Assembly (NCBI RefSeq): GCF_900637205.1
Contig: NZ_LR134355.1
Coordinates: 3,472,001 to 3,536,000, forward strand
DNA from: Mycolicibacterium chitae
GTDB taxonomy: Bacteria; Actinomycetota; Actinomycetes; Mycobacteriales; Mycobacteriaceae
DNA: 64,000 nt
Direction of reading: 5' to 3'
Within the stretch, counting starts at the first letter, position 1; every line of letters starts with the position of its first letter. The position numbers and the translations under genes are program-made. The notes below the pieces were generated by a model that worked only from the letters and a program-made list of their open reading frames with translations, ran no database searches and was not told the origin of the DNA. Below are positions 9,143 through 18,347 of this stretch, piece by piece.

Positions 9143-10507
9143 TTGACTGTTCGGGTGCGTACGCAGGCTGATGTCGTGGTGATCGGGGCGGGCTTCGCGG
9201 GGCTGACCGCGGCCCGGGAGTTGAGCAATCGCGGGTATGACGTGGTGGTGCTCGAGGGGCGCGACCGGGTGGGCGGCCGCTCGCTGACCTGTACGGTCGG
9301 CGGGGTTCCCGTCGATCTGGGCGCGACGTTCGTGGGCCCCACCCAGGACGCGGTGCTGGCCCTGGCCGACGAATTGGGTTGCGCCACCGTACCGACGTAC
9401 TGCGAGGGCAGGAACCTGATCCGCTGGCGCGGCGAGGTGCGGCCCTACTCCGGCACCATCCCGGCGCTGGGGTTCGCTGCGCTGGTGAACGTGGCCTGGG
9501 TGCGGTTGCGCTTCGCGCTGCTGGTGCGACGGATGCCGGTGCGCCGCCCGTGGACGGCCCTGGACGCCTACGAACTCGACGGCATGTCGCTGCGGCAGTG
9601 GCTGGACTCGATGCGCGCGTCGGACGCCACGGTGGATCTGATGACCATCATGTCCCGGGTGACCTGGGGCGCGGACCCGCAGGACGTGTCGATGCTGCAC
9701 GCGGTGCGCTACGTCAAGGCCGCCGGCGGGCTCAACCGGATGCTCGATGTGAAACGCGGTGCGCAGCAGGACCGGTTCCTGGCCGGCACCCAGCCGATCG
9801 CGCAGCGGATCGCCGAGGAACTCGGCGATCGGGTGGTGCTCGACGCGGCGGCGTACGCGATCGACTACGACGAGGACGGCGGCGCCACCGTGAGCAGCGC
9901 CGCGGGGACGGTACGCGCCGGCGCCGTCGTCGTCGCGGTGGCCCCACAGCACCGGGGCTCCATCGCCGTCACCCCGGAGTTGCCCGAGGAGCACGCGGGC
10001 CTGCCGCAGCGCTGGCCGCAGGGCCGCCTCAGCAAGGCCTACGCCGTCTACGACACCCCGTTCTGGCGCGCCGACGGGTACTCGGGTGAGGCGTTGTCGG
10101 ATGACGGGCCGGTGTTTATCACGTTTGACGTGAGCCCCGGACCGGACGGGCCCGGGGTCCTGCTGGGCTTCGTCGATGCCGGGGACTTCGATGCCCTGAC
10201 CCCCGAGCAGCGCCGCGAGCGGGCGCTGGCCGGTTTCGCCGGGATCTTCGGGGAACCGGCCCGGAACCCGGTCGATTATCTCGACTTCTGCTGGGGCACC
10301 GAGCAATTCGCCCCCGGCGGGCCCACCGCAGCGCCGCCGCCGGGGTCGTGGACCACGGTCGGCAAGGCGCTGGCCGATCCGGTCGGGCCGCTGTTCTGGG
10401 CCGGCACCGAGACCGCCGACGAATGGACCGGCTTCCTCGACGGGGCGGTGTGCTCGGGTCAGCGCGCCGCCGCCGAGGTGGCCAAGTACCTCGGGGCCCG
10501 CGACTAG
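9143..10507 (+). CDS. flavin monoamine oxidase family protein
   Basis: A 454-residue FAD-dependent amine oxidase. The N-terminal dinucleotide fold is [37 protein letters not shown], and the C-terminal FAD motif is [28 protein letters not shown], both diagnostic of monoamine and polyamine oxidases. The cytoplasmic enzyme would oxidise an amine with release of hydrogen peroxide. The start is either the TTG at 9143 or the GTG at 9155; neither has a strong ribosome binding site. The stop overlaps the stop of the convergent hydrolase gene in CTAG. Confidence 0.88.
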   Translation: MTVRVRTQADVVVIGAGFAGLTAARELSNRGYDVVVLEGRDRVGGRSLTCTVGGVPVDLGATFVGPTQDAVLALADELGCATVPTYCEGRNLIRWRGEVRPYSGTIPALGFAALVNVAWVRLRFALLVRRMPVRRPWTALDAYELDGMSLRQWLDSMRASDATVDLMTIMSRVTWGADPQDVSMLHAVRYVKAAGGLNRMLDVKRGAQQDRFLAGTQPIAQRIAEELGDRVVLDAAAYAIDYDEDGGATVSSAAGTVRAGAVVVAVAPQHRGSIAVTPELPEEHAGLPQRWPQGRLSKAYAVYDTPFWRADGYSGEALSDDGPVFITFDVSPGPDGPGVLLGFVDAGDFDALTPEQRRERALAGFAGIFGEPARNPVDYLDFCWGTEQFAPGGPTAAPPPGSWTTVGKALADPVGPLFWAGTETADEWTGFLDGAVCSGQRAAAEVAKYLGARD

Positions 10508-11418
10508 CGGCGCACGGACTCCACCAGCGAACGCAGGTGCTGGTTGACCGCGTCGGGCTGCTCCAGGATGGCGCAGTGTCCACCCGGAAGTTCCACGAGG
10601 TCAACGAGATTGGGTACCGACTCGGCGATGCGCCGCTGCGCGGCGATGGGCAGCAGCCGGTCGTGGGTGCTGCCGATCACCAGCGTGGGCACGGTCAAGC
10701 CGTCGAGCGAGATGTGCCGCTTCTCCACCGAGTCCATCAGCATCCGGGCGCAGCCGCCGCGACCGGCCGCGGGGGTGGTGGCGAACAACTCGTAGACGAA
10801 GTCGGTGATTTCCGGGTGCGCGTCGCGGCCGACCGCCAGCCGGGAGACCACGCCGCGGCCGGTCCGCTGCACCGCCCGCAGCGCGGGGACACCGCCGAAC
10901 CGGCGGATGGCCTCGGTGGCCACCAGCGCGCGCGGATTGGCCAGCCGTTGCGGCAGCGCCAGGAACTGGACCTGGCGGATGAGTTCCCCGGTGGTCGTGT
11001 TGATCAGTGCGACGCCGTCGGCGCGCTGGGCCACCTTGTGCCGGTAGCGCTCGGACCACGCCTCGATGGCGATGCCGCCCATCGAGTGTCCGGCGAGCAC
11101 CGCGCGCTCGCCGGGTTCCAGCGTCGCCTCGAGCACCGCGTCGAGGTCGGCGGCCAGGTGGTTGAGGCTGTAGTGACCGCGCGGCGGCACGCCGCTGCGG
11201 CCGTGCCCGCGGTGGTCGTAGGCGATGATCCGGTACTCGTCGGCCAGCGCGGCGATCTGTTCGCGCCAGACCCGGATCGCGCAGGTGATGCCGTGGGACA
11301 GCACGATCGGGTAGCCGTCCTCGCGACCGAACACCTCCGTGTGCAGTCGGGTGCCGTCGGCACCGCGGACGATGACGGGCCGACCGGCCGGCAGTTCGGC
11401 GGTGGTGGATGTACGCAT
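10504..11418 (-). CDS. alpha/beta hydrolase
   Basis: A 304-residue alpha/beta hydrolase. The oxyanion segment is [13 protein letters not shown], the nucleophile elbow is LAGHSMGG near residue 108, and candidate acid and base are the D of GSTHDRLLP and the H of [22 protein letters not shown] is the common second conserved motif. No signal peptide is seen, so the enzyme is cytoplasmic. The ATG at 11418 has a strong AGGAGGTG upstream. The substrate is unknown; esterase or lipase-like activity is most likely. Confidence 0.88.
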   Translation of the reverse strand: MRTSTTAELPAGRPVIVRGADGTRLHTEVFGREDGYPIVLSHGITCAIRVWREQIAALADEYRIIAYDHRGHGRSGVPPRGHYSLNHLAADLDAVLEATLEPGERAVLAGHSMGGIAIEAWSERYRHKVAQRADGVALINTTTGELIRQVQFLALPQRLANPRALVATEAIRRFGGVPALRAVQRTGRGVVSRLAVGRDAHPEITDFVYELFATTPAAGRGGCARMLMDSVEKRHISLDGLTVPTLVIGSTHDRLLPIAAQRRIAESVPNLVDLVELPGGHCAILEQPDAVNQHLRSLVESVRR

Positions 11419-11503
11419 TTGGGCACCTCCTGGGCCGCGGCTCCTTTGCCGCTTTCCACGAGCATAACCCCACTGATGCGCGCGATCGGGCACCTACCAC
11501 GCA

Positions 11504-11537
11504 CGACGGCCCCGGAACCGAGGTGCCGGGGCCGTCG
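11504..11537 (-). terminator. stem-loop terminator after the GH16 gene
   Basis: CGACGGCCCCGG (11504-11515) pairs perfectly with CCGGGGCCGTCG (11526-11537) across a 10-nt loop. It lies 18 bp beyond the GH16 stop codon and upstream of the hydrolase gene. No U-run follows, as is usual for mycobacterial terminators. Confidence 0.6.
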
Positions 11538-11555
11538 ACCAAAGATAGCTTGCTG

Positions 11556-12410
11556 CTAGAACACCCGGACGTAGTCGACGAGCATCTGCGCCGGGTAGGA
11601 GCCGCCGGACGGGTCACCGCCGCCGGATCCGGCGACCGCGACGTTGAGGATCGGCACGAACGTGTAGCCGGGGTTGTTGAACGGCCACGGATCCATGGAG
11701 AACGCCGGCACCTCGAAGATGGGCTGCATGCCGGGCACGTAGTCCTTCCAGAAGTACATGCCGTGGTCGGTCCAGGTCATCCGCCAGGTGTGCCAGTTGT
11801 TGTCGATGGGGACCCGCATGGTGCGGTGCGAGGTCCCGTCCAGCTTGGTGTGCACGGTCATTCCCGACGGCCACTCGCCGTTGCCGTACCACTCCATCAG
11901 GTCGACCTCGCCGCCGTCGACCTTGTTGTCGTTGAGGATCCACCAGGCCGGCCAGCAGCCGGCGGTCTGGCAGTCCAGCTTGATCCGGGCTTCCCAGGTG
12001 CTGTTGATGCCGACGGGCTGGGTGCCGGTGATCTTGGCGCCGAAGTACTTGTCGCCCTCGCGGGTGGCCTGGATGACCAGGTTGCCGTTGCCGTCGAGGA
12101 ACAGATTCTCCCGGCTGTCGCGGTATTCGCCCATGTTCTCCGGGCGGTCCCAGAACACCGGGTTCTTGATCCGCTCGCGGCGCGGTTCCACGCGCCACTT
12201 CGAGTAGTCGATGCTCGAGCCGGCCGGCCCGTCGAACTCGTCGGAGAAGCGCATCGCCGGTCCGGCGCCGGCCTGCGGCGCGGGGGCCGGTCCACCCGGC
12301 CCGGGCGCGGGCGCGTCGGGCTGGAGCGGGTCGGCCAGAGCCTTGGGAAGGGGAAGCGCGGCGCCGAGGGCACCGAGTCCCGCCAACAACATCATGCTGC
12401 GACGATCCAT
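11556..12410 (-). CDS. secreted glycoside hydrolase family 16 (endo-beta-glucanase type)
   Basis: A 284-residue exported GH16 enzyme. The N-terminus MDRRSMMLLAGLGALGA followed by ALADP looks like a Tat-type signal with a twin arginine and AxA cleavage near residue 26. A proline/alanine-rich linker runs to about residue 52. The catalytic signature is GGEVDLMEWYG (ExDxxE) near residue 170, with both glutamates present. Other conserved parts are KWRVEPRRERIKNPVFWDRPENM and WHTWRMTW. The family cleaves beta-1,3- or mixed beta-glucans outside the cell. The upstream open frame is antisense to the P450 gene and is excluded. Confidence 0.88.
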   Translation of the reverse strand: MDRRSMMLLAGLGALGAALPLPKALADPLQPDAPAPGPGGPAPAPQAGAGPAMRFSDEFDGPAGSSIDYSKWRVEPRRERIKNPVFWDRPENMGEYRDSRENLFLDGNGNLVIQATREGDKYFGAKITGTQPVGINSTWEARIKLDCQTAGCWPAWWILNDNKVDGGEVDLMEWYGNGEWPSGMTVHTKLDGTSHRTMRVPIDNNWHTWRMTWTDHGMYFWKDYVPGMQPIFEVPAFSMDPWPFNNPGYTFVPILNVAVAGSGGGDPSGGSYPAQMLVDYVRVF

Positions 12411-12484
12411 CTGAGGCACGAAGTAGACCTTAGAGCAACCTGGGCCGAGGCTGTGGAACACGAGCGAATACGTGTGTCCGGCGC

Positions 12485-13702
12485 TCAGAGTTGGACTGCC
12501 AAACCCAGCTTCTCGAGGCGACGCACGCCGATGCTGGGCAACCACGGGCCGATGTCGTCGGCCTCGATCCAGGCGCTGCTGTCGAGGAGCATGCGCACCA
12601 CGATGCGGGCCTCGAGCCGGGCCAGCGCGGCGCCGACGCAGAAGTGCGGGCCCTTGCCGAAGGCCAGGTGCGCCTTGCCGCTGGTTCGGTCCAGCCGGAA
12701 CTGTTCGGGCGCGTCGAACTGCGCCGGATCGCGATTGGCCGCGCCCCACATCAGCAGCAGCCGAGAGTCGGCGGGCAACTCGGTCCCGCCCAGCGAGGTG
12801 TCTCGGCGCACGTGCCGGTAGTGCCCGCGGAACGGCGACTCGAAGCGCAGCACCTCCTCGAGGAACGGATCCAGCAATTCCGGGTGGGCGCGCACGCGGC
12901 GCTGGATGTCCGGGCGGGTCCCCAGGATCCAGGCCGCGCTGCCCAGCAGGGATGCGGTGGATTCGCCGGCCGCACCGAACAGCGTGATCATGATGCCCAG
13001 TGCGGCAATCTGTTCCAGCTCACCGCTGCGGTGACGCGCGGCCAGGTCGGCGATCAGCCCGGAGCCGTCGTCGTCGGCGCTGCGCGCGAAGTGCTCCATG
13101 ACGTACCCGGACAGCTCGAGGGCGGCCACGCCGGCGGCCTCGAGTTGCTCGGCGGTGACGACGCCGTCGAGCAGGCTGGTGGCTGCATACGCGCGCCGGA
13201 TCAGCAGGTCGGCGTCGCTGTCGGGGAGCCCGAGCAGCCGGATCACCACCAGCATCGGCAAGCGGTCGGCGAGCGCGCTCATCCACTCGAGGCGGCCGTC
13301 GCGGAGTTCCTCGAACCACAGGCGTCGGGCGGTCTGTTCGGCGTACTGCTCGATGACGCGGATGCGCTTGGCGGCCAGGTGCGGCAGCAGCAGCTTCCGG
13401 TGCACCGCGTGCACCGGATCGTCGGCGGTCGCCAGGGCATGGATGGACGAGCCGAGTTCACCCATCGGGAAGGCGTTCACGCGACCGTCGGCGCCGAGCA
13501 CCATGGTGGCGGTCAGATTCGACGAGAAGTCGTCGACCCGGTTGACCGCCTCGATCACCGCATCCCAGCCGCATACGACATAGAAGGGCGAGTCGCCGAC
13601 CCGGTGCACCGGCGCACTGGCCCGCAAGTGCGCATAGAGCGGATAGGGGTCTTGCAGCGCATCGGAATCGAAGAGCCGCGCGGGATCGTCGAGGACCTGC
13701 AT
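12485..13702 (-). CDS. cytochrome P450
   Basis: A 405-residue bacterial class I P450. The I-helix has GAAGEST near residue 250, the K-helix ExxR is EEVLRFESPFR, and the haem-binding loop is AFGKGPHFCVGAALARLEA with the axial cysteine near residue 354. It needs an external ferredoxin and reductase; none is adjacent, although a ferredoxin gene lies at the far end of this window. It is divergent from a TetR gene, and the gap contains a strong palindrome, so that regulator probably controls it. The CYP family cannot be assigned by eye. Confidence 0.92.
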   Translation of the reverse strand: MQVLDDPARLFDSDALQDPYPLYAHLRASAPVHRVGDSPFYVVCGWDAVIEAVNRVDDFSSNLTATMVLGADGRVNAFPMGELGSSIHALATADDPVHAVHRKLLLPHLAAKRIRVIEQYAEQTARRLWFEELRDGRLEWMSALADRLPMLVVIRLLGLPDSDADLLIRRAYAATSLLDGVVTAEQLEAAGVAALELSGYVMEHFARSADDDGSGLIADLAARHRSGELEQIAALGIMITLFGAAGESTASLLGSAAWILGTRPDIQRRVRAHPELLDPFLEEVLRFESPFRGHYRHVRRDTSLGGTELPADSRLLLMWGAANRDPAQFDAPEQFRLDRTSGKAHLAFGKGPHFCVGAALARLEARIVVRMLLDSSAWIEADDIGPWLPSIGVRRLEKLGLAVQL

Positions 13703-13820
13703 GGCGCTCAGGCTGCGCGCCGGCGGCGAGCACGGTCAAGGGATGGTCGCGAAGTCGAGAGAGTGCCCGCGGTCCGCATCGGGGAGCCGCTCGCAGTCGG
13801 CGCGGCCTACCAGCGCCGTC

Positions 13821-13850
13821 GGTGAGAGAAAGAGCAATATTTCTCTCACC
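13821..13850. promoter_or_regulatory. palindromic operator between P450 and TetR genes
   Basis: GGTGAGAGAAA (13821-13831) and TTTCTCTCACC (13840-13850) form a perfect 11-bp inverted repeat with an 8-nt AT-rich spacer. It lies 19 bp before the TetR start and 118 bp before the P450 start. Position and symmetry fit a TetR operator serving both divergent genes. Confidence 0.65.
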
Positions 13851-13869
13851 GTGCGAGAATTCTTCGACC

Positions 13870-14415
13870 ATGGCGCAACAGGACTGGCTGCTGGGCGATC
13901 GGCACGACGCCGCCGCCGAGCGCATCTACGCGGGCGCCCAGGAACTGATCGTCCGCGAGGGCTACGACGCGTTCACCATCGACGCGCTGGCCGCGGCGAT
14001 TCACTGCTCCCCCGCGACGATCTACCGCCACACCGGCGGCAAGGCGGCGATCCGCGATGTCGTGTTGGCGCGGCTGTCGCTGCAGGTGGTCGACACCGTG
14101 CGACAAGAGATCACCGGCCTGCACGGGCCCGAGCGGGTGGTCACCGCGACCGTGGTCGCGCTGCGGGAGATGCGCTCGGAACCGTTCGCCCGGATCATGC
14201 GCGCGGTGCAACCGGGCCCGGGCACCGACTGGCTGACCACATCGCCCATCGTCACCGACCTGGCGGCGGAGATGCTCGGCCAGGACGTCCCCGATCCGCT
14301 TGCCGCGCAGTGGCTCATCCGGGTGGTGCTGGCGCTGTGGTTCTGGCCGCTCAAAGACCCCCGTGACGAGGCCGAGATGTTGCGTCGCTTGCTGGGGCCA
14401 CCGTTTGCGCAGTGA
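13870..14415 (+). CDS. TetR family transcriptional regulator
   Basis: A 181-residue TetR regulator. The helix-turn-helix (about residues 27-60) reads YDAFTIDALAAAIHCSPATIYRHTGGKAAIRDVV. The ATG at 13870 is chosen because the longer GTG frame would run through the operator palindrome. The C-terminal effector domain ends ALWFWPLKDPRDEAEML. It is divergent from the P450 gene and probably represses it and itself through the palindrome just upstream. The ligand is likely the P450 substrate or a related molecule, which is inference. Confidence 0.85.
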   Translation: MAQQDWLLGDRHDAAAERIYAGAQELIVREGYDAFTIDALAAAIHCSPATIYRHTGGKAAIRDVVLARLSLQVVDTVRQEITGLHGPERVVTATVVALREMRSEPFARIMRAVQPGPGTDWLTTSPIVTDLAAEMLGQDVPDPLAAQWLIRVVLALWFWPLKDPRDEAEMLRRLLGPPFAQ

Positions 14416-14434
14416 CGTCAGGAATACTGAGGCA

Positions 14435-14830
14435 ATGGCTGTCCGGATTGACCGCAACGTCCTTGGAAACCGGCTGGAACCGTGCGGCAGCGAGCCGCTG
14501 ACGGGCTTCTATCGCGACGGATGCTGTTCGGCCGGGCCGGAGGACATCGGCCTGCACACCATCTGCGCCGTCGTCACCGCCGACTTCCTCAAGCACCAGC
14601 AGTCCATCGGCAACGACCTGTCGACGCCGGTGCGCGCCTACCGTTTCCCCGGCCTGACCCCGGGTGACCGCTGGTGTGTCACCGCGCTGAACTGGCTGCG
14701 CGCCCACAACGCCGGGTGCGCCGCGCCGGTGGTGCTGGCGTGCACGCACGAGCGGACGTTGGACGTGGTGCCGCTCGAGACGCTGCGCAAGTATGCCGTG
14801 GACGTGCCCGACGACCTCGGCGAGCTGTGA
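14435..14830 (+). CDS. DUF2237 family protein
   Basis: A 131-residue protein matching the DUF2237 family throughout: LTGFYRDGCCSAGPEDIGLHTICAVVT, then GNDLSTPVRAYRFPGLTPGDRWCVTALNW, then PVVLACTHERTLDVVPLE. The family is widespread and its function is unknown. Three cysteines in the first half (CCS and C of TICA) and one in RWCV are conserved in my recollection of the family. It starts 19 bp after the TetR gene and may share its transcript. Its stop directly abuts the stop of the convergent YdcF-like gene. Confidence 0.85.
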   Translation: MAVRIDRNVLGNRLEPCGSEPLTGFYRDGCCSAGPEDIGLHTICAVVTADFLKHQQSIGNDLSTPVRAYRFPGLTPGDRWCVTALNWLRAHNAGCAAPVVLACTHERTLDVVPLETLRKYAVDVPDDLGEL

Positions 14831-15409
14831 TCAACCGAAGTTGGTGACCGGGCTCAGCGCGTCCCGCACGAACTGGGTGATGTTGAGCGCCGGATTGCCG
14901 TCCGGGTAGCTGACGGTGGCCAGGATGTTGCCGCCCGCGGCGATGAAGTCGCCGTCGGCGCGGCCCTGATGGGTGCTGGAGGTGACGAGGATGATGCCGG
15001 TGGTGCCGGCCTCCTCGGCCAGCGGCACCGAGAATCGGGCGTTCTGCACAGTGCTGTTGGCGCGGTCCTCGACGATGATGCGGTGATTCGGAAAGCCCAG
15101 CATCGTCAACATCCGGCGCATCTGTTCGGCCTCGGTGACGCCGTTGCGGGGATTGCCGCCGGTGACGATGATCGGCGACTGCGGATAGCCCTGCGCGACC
15201 GCAAGACCGGCGAGGACCCGGCGACGCAGCAGCGGACGCATGCTGCCGTTGGGCTGCAGGCCGTAGCCCAGGATCACGATGGCCGGCTTGGAGAAGTCCT
15301 TGCCGGCCGGGGTCGGCGCCGCGTGCGCCAGGGCCGGTTCGATGCCGCCGAGGGCCGTGACGAGCGCCAGCGCCACCGCGGCCACCGGCGCCTTCCAACG
15401 GCTCCGCAT
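14831..15409 (-). CDS. exported YdcF/SanA-like (DUF218) protein
   Basis: A 192-residue protein with a signal peptide (MRSRWKAPVAAVALALVTALG, cleavage near AHA at residue 30) followed by a DUF218 domain. Domain hallmarks are ILGYGLQPNGSMRPLLRRRV, PIIVTGGNPRNGVTEAEQMRRML, EDRANSTVQNARFS and ILVTSSTHQGRA. Family members such as YdcF, SanA and ElyC act at the cell envelope, but the chemistry is unsettled. The ATG at 15409 has AGGAGG upstream. Confidence 0.82.
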   Translation of the reverse strand: MRSRWKAPVAAVALALVTALGGIEPALAHAAPTPAGKDFSKPAIVILGYGLQPNGSMRPLLRRRVLAGLAVAQGYPQSPIIVTGGNPRNGVTEAEQMRRMLTMLGFPNHRIIVEDRANSTVQNARFSVPLAEEAGTTGIILVTSSTHQGRADGDFIAAGGNILATVSYPDGNPALNITQFVRDALSPVTNFG

Positions 15410-15485
15410 ACGCCCTCCTGACTCGAGACAGATGGGGTCCAGGGTACTGACGGTGTAGTCGTTGCGGAGGGGATGATTGTTACCG

Positions 15486-16631
15486 CTAACCCGAGATCTG
15501 GGCCAGGTACTCGCTCTCGCCATGGTCGATCGCGGCCAGCGCCTCGGCGGTCAGTTCCTCCCGCAGCCCGGACTGGGCGTGGGCGAACGGCACATAGGCG
15601 CGCAGCAGGTCCGGCAGTTCCCGGAGCCGTCCCGCCGGCACCGCGGCCCCGTCGAACGGCGTGGCGGTCAGCAGGTCCGTCAACCGAACCTCGCTGAAAC
15701 GCAACGGATCTCCGGTGCCCTCGAACAGGCAGAAATTCAGCAGCTCACGGTGCTCCGCGGTGGCAAACCGCATCCCCACCAGCGAGCCGAAGAACCGGTC
15801 GAGCAGATCCTGGTGCTCGTCGTAACCCAGGCCCCGCCCCGCGTACCCGGATCCGCCCGTCGGCAACGAGTACGTGAGCCACTCCACCAGCGGGCGGCAC
15901 GCCGGCCAGGTGTCGGACTCCGAGGGCGTGTACATCAATTCGGTGGCCTCAAGGCCCTCCCCCAGCCAGGCACCGGCGTCGGCGAGGGTCATCTCGACCA
16001 GTTCCAGGTCCGCATCGGTGCGATTGGCCTCGGCGACCGCCAGCACCGCGTCGAGCGAGTCCGGCACCAGGAACGCGTCGCCGACGCAGGAATGCAGGTT
16101 GTGGTCGAGGTGCGCGACGCAGGTCATCTCGAAACCGCCGGGCAGGCGCACCCCGAGCATCAGATCGTCGCCGTCGCCGAGCACATGGCTCATCCGCGCG
16201 GCCCGATAGACGCTGGTGCGCTCCAATTCGCTGATCCAGGCGGGTAATTCGTCGTCGCGATGGTCGACCTCCTGGGCGCACAGCGCCGCCAGCTCGGGGT
16301 CGTCGACGAGCTCGGCGAGCACCCCCAGCAGCGCGGTGGTCTCCGGGACGGGCACCCCGATCAGGCCTTCGACGAGATCGTCGAGGTCCGGCGAGTCGGC
16401 ATCCTCGTGCGACTCCAGCAGCGAGGCTTGCGGGAGGCTGGCCTCGATGATCGTCGACACCAGGGCCAACAGGTGCAGTGGGTGGTCGGCGGCCAACGCT
16501 TCCTGTACCTCGGCGACCAACGGGACCTCCTCGGGGATCTCGTCGCGCACCTCCTCGCGGCGGCGTCGGCTGGCGCGGCGTACCTCTCGTCGGGCCTGCT
16601 TGGCCTTGCGTCGCTGGCGACCGTCAGTCAT
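15486..16631 (-). CDS. conserved hypothetical protein with basic N-terminus
   Basis: A 381-residue cytoplasmic protein of unknown function. The first 30 residues are very rich in arginine and lysine (RQRRKAKQARREVRRASRRRREE), followed by an acidic, leucine-rich helical body and a C-terminal half with SCVGDAFLVPDSLDAVLAVAEANRTDADLEL. No enzyme motif is seen. The ATG at 16631 follows a TAGGGT box (16639-16644) by 7 nt and is probably leaderless. It lies 28 bp downstream of the AmiC-like gene on the same strand. The basic tail suggests contact with nucleic acid or ribosomes. Confidence 0.7.
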   Translation of the reverse strand: MTDGRQRRKAKQARREVRRASRRRREEVRDEIPEEVPLVAEVQEALAADHPLHLLALVSTIIEASLPQASLLESHEDADSPDLDDLVEGLIGVPVPETTALLGVLAELVDDPELAALCAQEVDHRDDELPAWISELERTSVYRAARMSHVLGDGDDLMLGVRLPGGFEMTCVAHLDHNLHSCVGDAFLVPDSLDAVLAVAEANRTDADLELVEMTLADAGAWLGEGLEATELMYTPSESDTWPACRPLVEWLTYSLPTGGSGYAGRGLGYDEHQDLLDRFFGSLVGMRFATAEHRELLNFCLFEGTGDPLRFSEVRLTDLLTATPFDGAAVPAGRLRELPDLLRAYVPFAHAQSGLREELTAEALAAIDHGESEYLAQISG

Positions 16632-16659
16632 GTTCGGGACCCTACCGGGGCCGCCCGCA

Positions 16660-17730
16660 TCAGCCGACCGGGTGCAGCGAGTCCAGGATCTCGAAGTCGA
16701 AGCACGAAGCCTCGGCGATGTAGACACGCTGATCGAGATGACCGTCGCGCATGTTCACCGGGCCGCGCGGACTATCGAAGCCGACGGCCGCCGACGAGGC
16801 CATCAGGTCGCCGAGCTCGGCCGAGGCGGCCCGCTGGAACAACGCCTCCAGCGTCAGCAGGCCTTCATAACAGGATTCGGCCATCTCGTTCAACGGTGGT
16901 GCGACGGGCCCGAAGCGGCCGACGTAGCCGTCCATCAGATCGATGGCCCCCGCCGTGGCCAACGAACTGAAGTAGGCCGCGGCCACATACAGGCTCTGGG
17001 TCGAGCCGGAGCCGCTGGCCAACAACATGTTTTCTTCCATCAGGGGACTGAACCGGGCCATCCGGTCGTGCCCGCCGACGCGGGCGAACTCCCGGTTGAA
17101 CAGCACCGCGTCGTGCCCCACCAACAGCATCAGCACGCCTTGCGCACCGCTGTCGAGGGCCTGCCGCACCGGGGCCCGAAAGTCGTCGGAACCGTACGGG
17201 ACGTAGATCTCGGATTTGAGGTCCAGCTGCAGTTCCCGGCAATACGCGCGCGCAGCCACGGCCGAGCCGCGCGGCCAGATGTAGTCGTCGCCGACCAGAC
17301 ACCACGACCGGATCCCGAGCTGATCGCGCAGCCAGGACAGCGCCGGGGCGATCTGAATACGCGGCGTCTCCCCGGTGCAGAACAGTCCGGGCGTCCGCTC
17401 ACCGCCCTCGTACAACGAGGTGTAGATGTAGGGGATCCGATCTTTGACGATGGGTGACAGCAGATTTCGGACCGCCGACGTGTGCCAGCCGGTGACGGCA
17501 TCCAGACATCGCGAGTCCAGCCGACGAGCGACATCTCGGGCGATGTCGGCGTCGGACGCCCCGCCGTCGATCACGTCGAGGGTCACCTCGCGGGCGTGCA
17601 GGCCCCCACGCTCGTTGATCTCGGCCACGGCCAGCTCGGCCACGGCCTCACATGAGGGCCCGAAGATCCCGGCTGGGCCCTGCTGCGGGATCACCAGCCC
17701 GACGCGGAACTGCACTTCACGATTCTGCAA
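16660..17730 (-). CDS. amiC: AmiC-like amide-sensing ligand-binding protein
   Basis: A 356-residue type I periplasmic-binding fold protein (branched-chain amino acid receptor/AmiC group) with no signal peptide, so it is a cytoplasmic sensor rather than a transporter subunit. Typical stretches are VGLVIPQQGPAGIFGPSC, AVAEINERGGLHAREVTLDVIDGG and YYxxL-like SYEGLLTLEALFQ. In the M. smegmatis acetamidase locus amiC is a positive regulator, divergent from the MarR-type gene amiA, and the arrangement here is the same. It is annotated from the TTG at 17730; a GTG at 17715 is an alternative. Confidence 0.8.
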   Translation of the reverse strand: MQNREVQFRVGLVIPQQGPAGIFGPSCEAVAELAVAEINERGGLHAREVTLDVIDGGASDADIARDVARRLDSRCLDAVTGWHTSAVRNLLSPIVKDRIPYIYTSLYEGGERTPGLFCTGETPRIQIAPALSWLRDQLGIRSWCLVGDDYIWPRGSAVAARAYCRELQLDLKSEIYVPYGSDDFRAPVRQALDSGAQGVLMLLVGHDAVLFNREFARVGGHDRMARFSPLMEENMLLASGSGSTQSLYVAAAYFSSLATAGAIDLMDGYVGRFGPVAPPLNEMAESCYEGLLTLEALFQRAASAELGDLMASSAAVGFDSPRGPVNMRDGHLDQRVYIAEASCFDFEILDSLHPVG

Positions 17731-17770
17731 CCGGAGGCCACCATCGATCCCGTGTACGCTGTGTCCGATA

Positions 17771-17783
17771 CTTTCTAGCAGAA
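17771..17783. promoter_or_regulatory. palindrome between amiC and the MarR gene
   Basis: TTTCT-AGC-AGAAA is a 5-bp perfect inverted repeat in the 99-bp divergent gap, in a locally AT-rich stretch. It also lies between two copies of ATACTT. It is a candidate MarR operator. Confidence 0.4.
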
Positions 17784-17829
17784 ATACTTCATCTTGAACA
17801 GATCAAGCGGGCGCGACGAGGACCTCAGC

Positions 17830-18252
17830 ATGGCAGCCACACAGCAGAACCCCCTCAATCTCCTGCTGCCCCTGGCACGCCTGACCCAGCACGTGGAGGC
17901 GGCCATCGCCCAGGTACTGGCGGAGTCGGACCTCAAGGTGGAGGACTGGCGCGTGCTCGATGATCTGGCGGGTCGACGCACGGTCCCGATGACCGATCTG
18001 GCCAAGGCCACCATGATCACCGGCCCCACCCTGACCCGCACCGTGGACCGCTTGGTCTCCAGGGGCCTAATGTACCGGACCACCGATCTGCACGACCGTC
18101 GGCGGGTCCTGGTGAGCCTCACCCGGCGGGGACGAAACCTTCGCGGCCGCTTGGCAATTGCCGTCGCCGAGGCCGAACGGGCCGCATTCGAATCCCGCGG
18201 CCTGGACGTCGACCAGCTTCGTGAACTCGTCTGCGCGCCCTCCGCGCAGTAG
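17830..18252 (+). CDS. amiA: MarR family regulator of the acetamidase locus
   Basis: A 140-residue MarR regulator with the winged helix at about residues 30-100: DWRVLDDLAGRRTVPMTDLAKATMITGPTLTRTVDRLVSRGLMYRTTDLHDRRRVLVSLTRRG. The DxRD/R wing (LHDRRRV) is intact. The ATG at 17830 has GAGGA upstream; a longer in-frame TTG start exists at 17794. Its position between amiC and the amide genes matches amiA of M. smegmatis, a repressor of acetamidase expression. The gene symbol is given on that synteny. Confidence 0.8.
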   Translation: MAATQQNPLNLLLPLARLTQHVEAAIAQVLAESDLKVEDWRVLDDLAGRRTVPMTDLAKATMITGPTLTRTVDRLVSRGLMYRTTDLHDRRRVLVSLTRRGRNLRGRLAIAVAEAERAAFESRGLDVDQLRELVCAPSAQ

Positions 18253-18295
18253 CGCACCCACCCGCCGAAACCAGCTTCGCACGAGCGCCACACCC

Positions 18296-18327
18296 TTGAC
18301 ATATATTTTCATGTGAATATATTTCAC
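18296..18327 (+). promoter_or_regulatory. promoter with operator for the amide operon
   Basis: TTGACA (18296-18301) and TATATT (18318-18323) are spaced 16 bp, forming a strong sigma-70-like promoter, unusual in this GC-rich DNA. GTGAA-N5-TTCAC (18313-18327) is a perfect palindrome covering the -10 box, and TTCATGTGAA overlaps it upstream. Repression by the MarR protein at this site is the simplest reading. Confidence 0.65.
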
Positions 18328-18347
18328 GGAAACGATATGGGGTGACC

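Noticed and set aside
9113..10306. A 720-residue open frame extending the LLM gene upstream
   Set aside because: The upstream part is antisense to the amine oxidase gene and of shadow-like composition; a GTG with GGAGGT at 9112 marks the true start.
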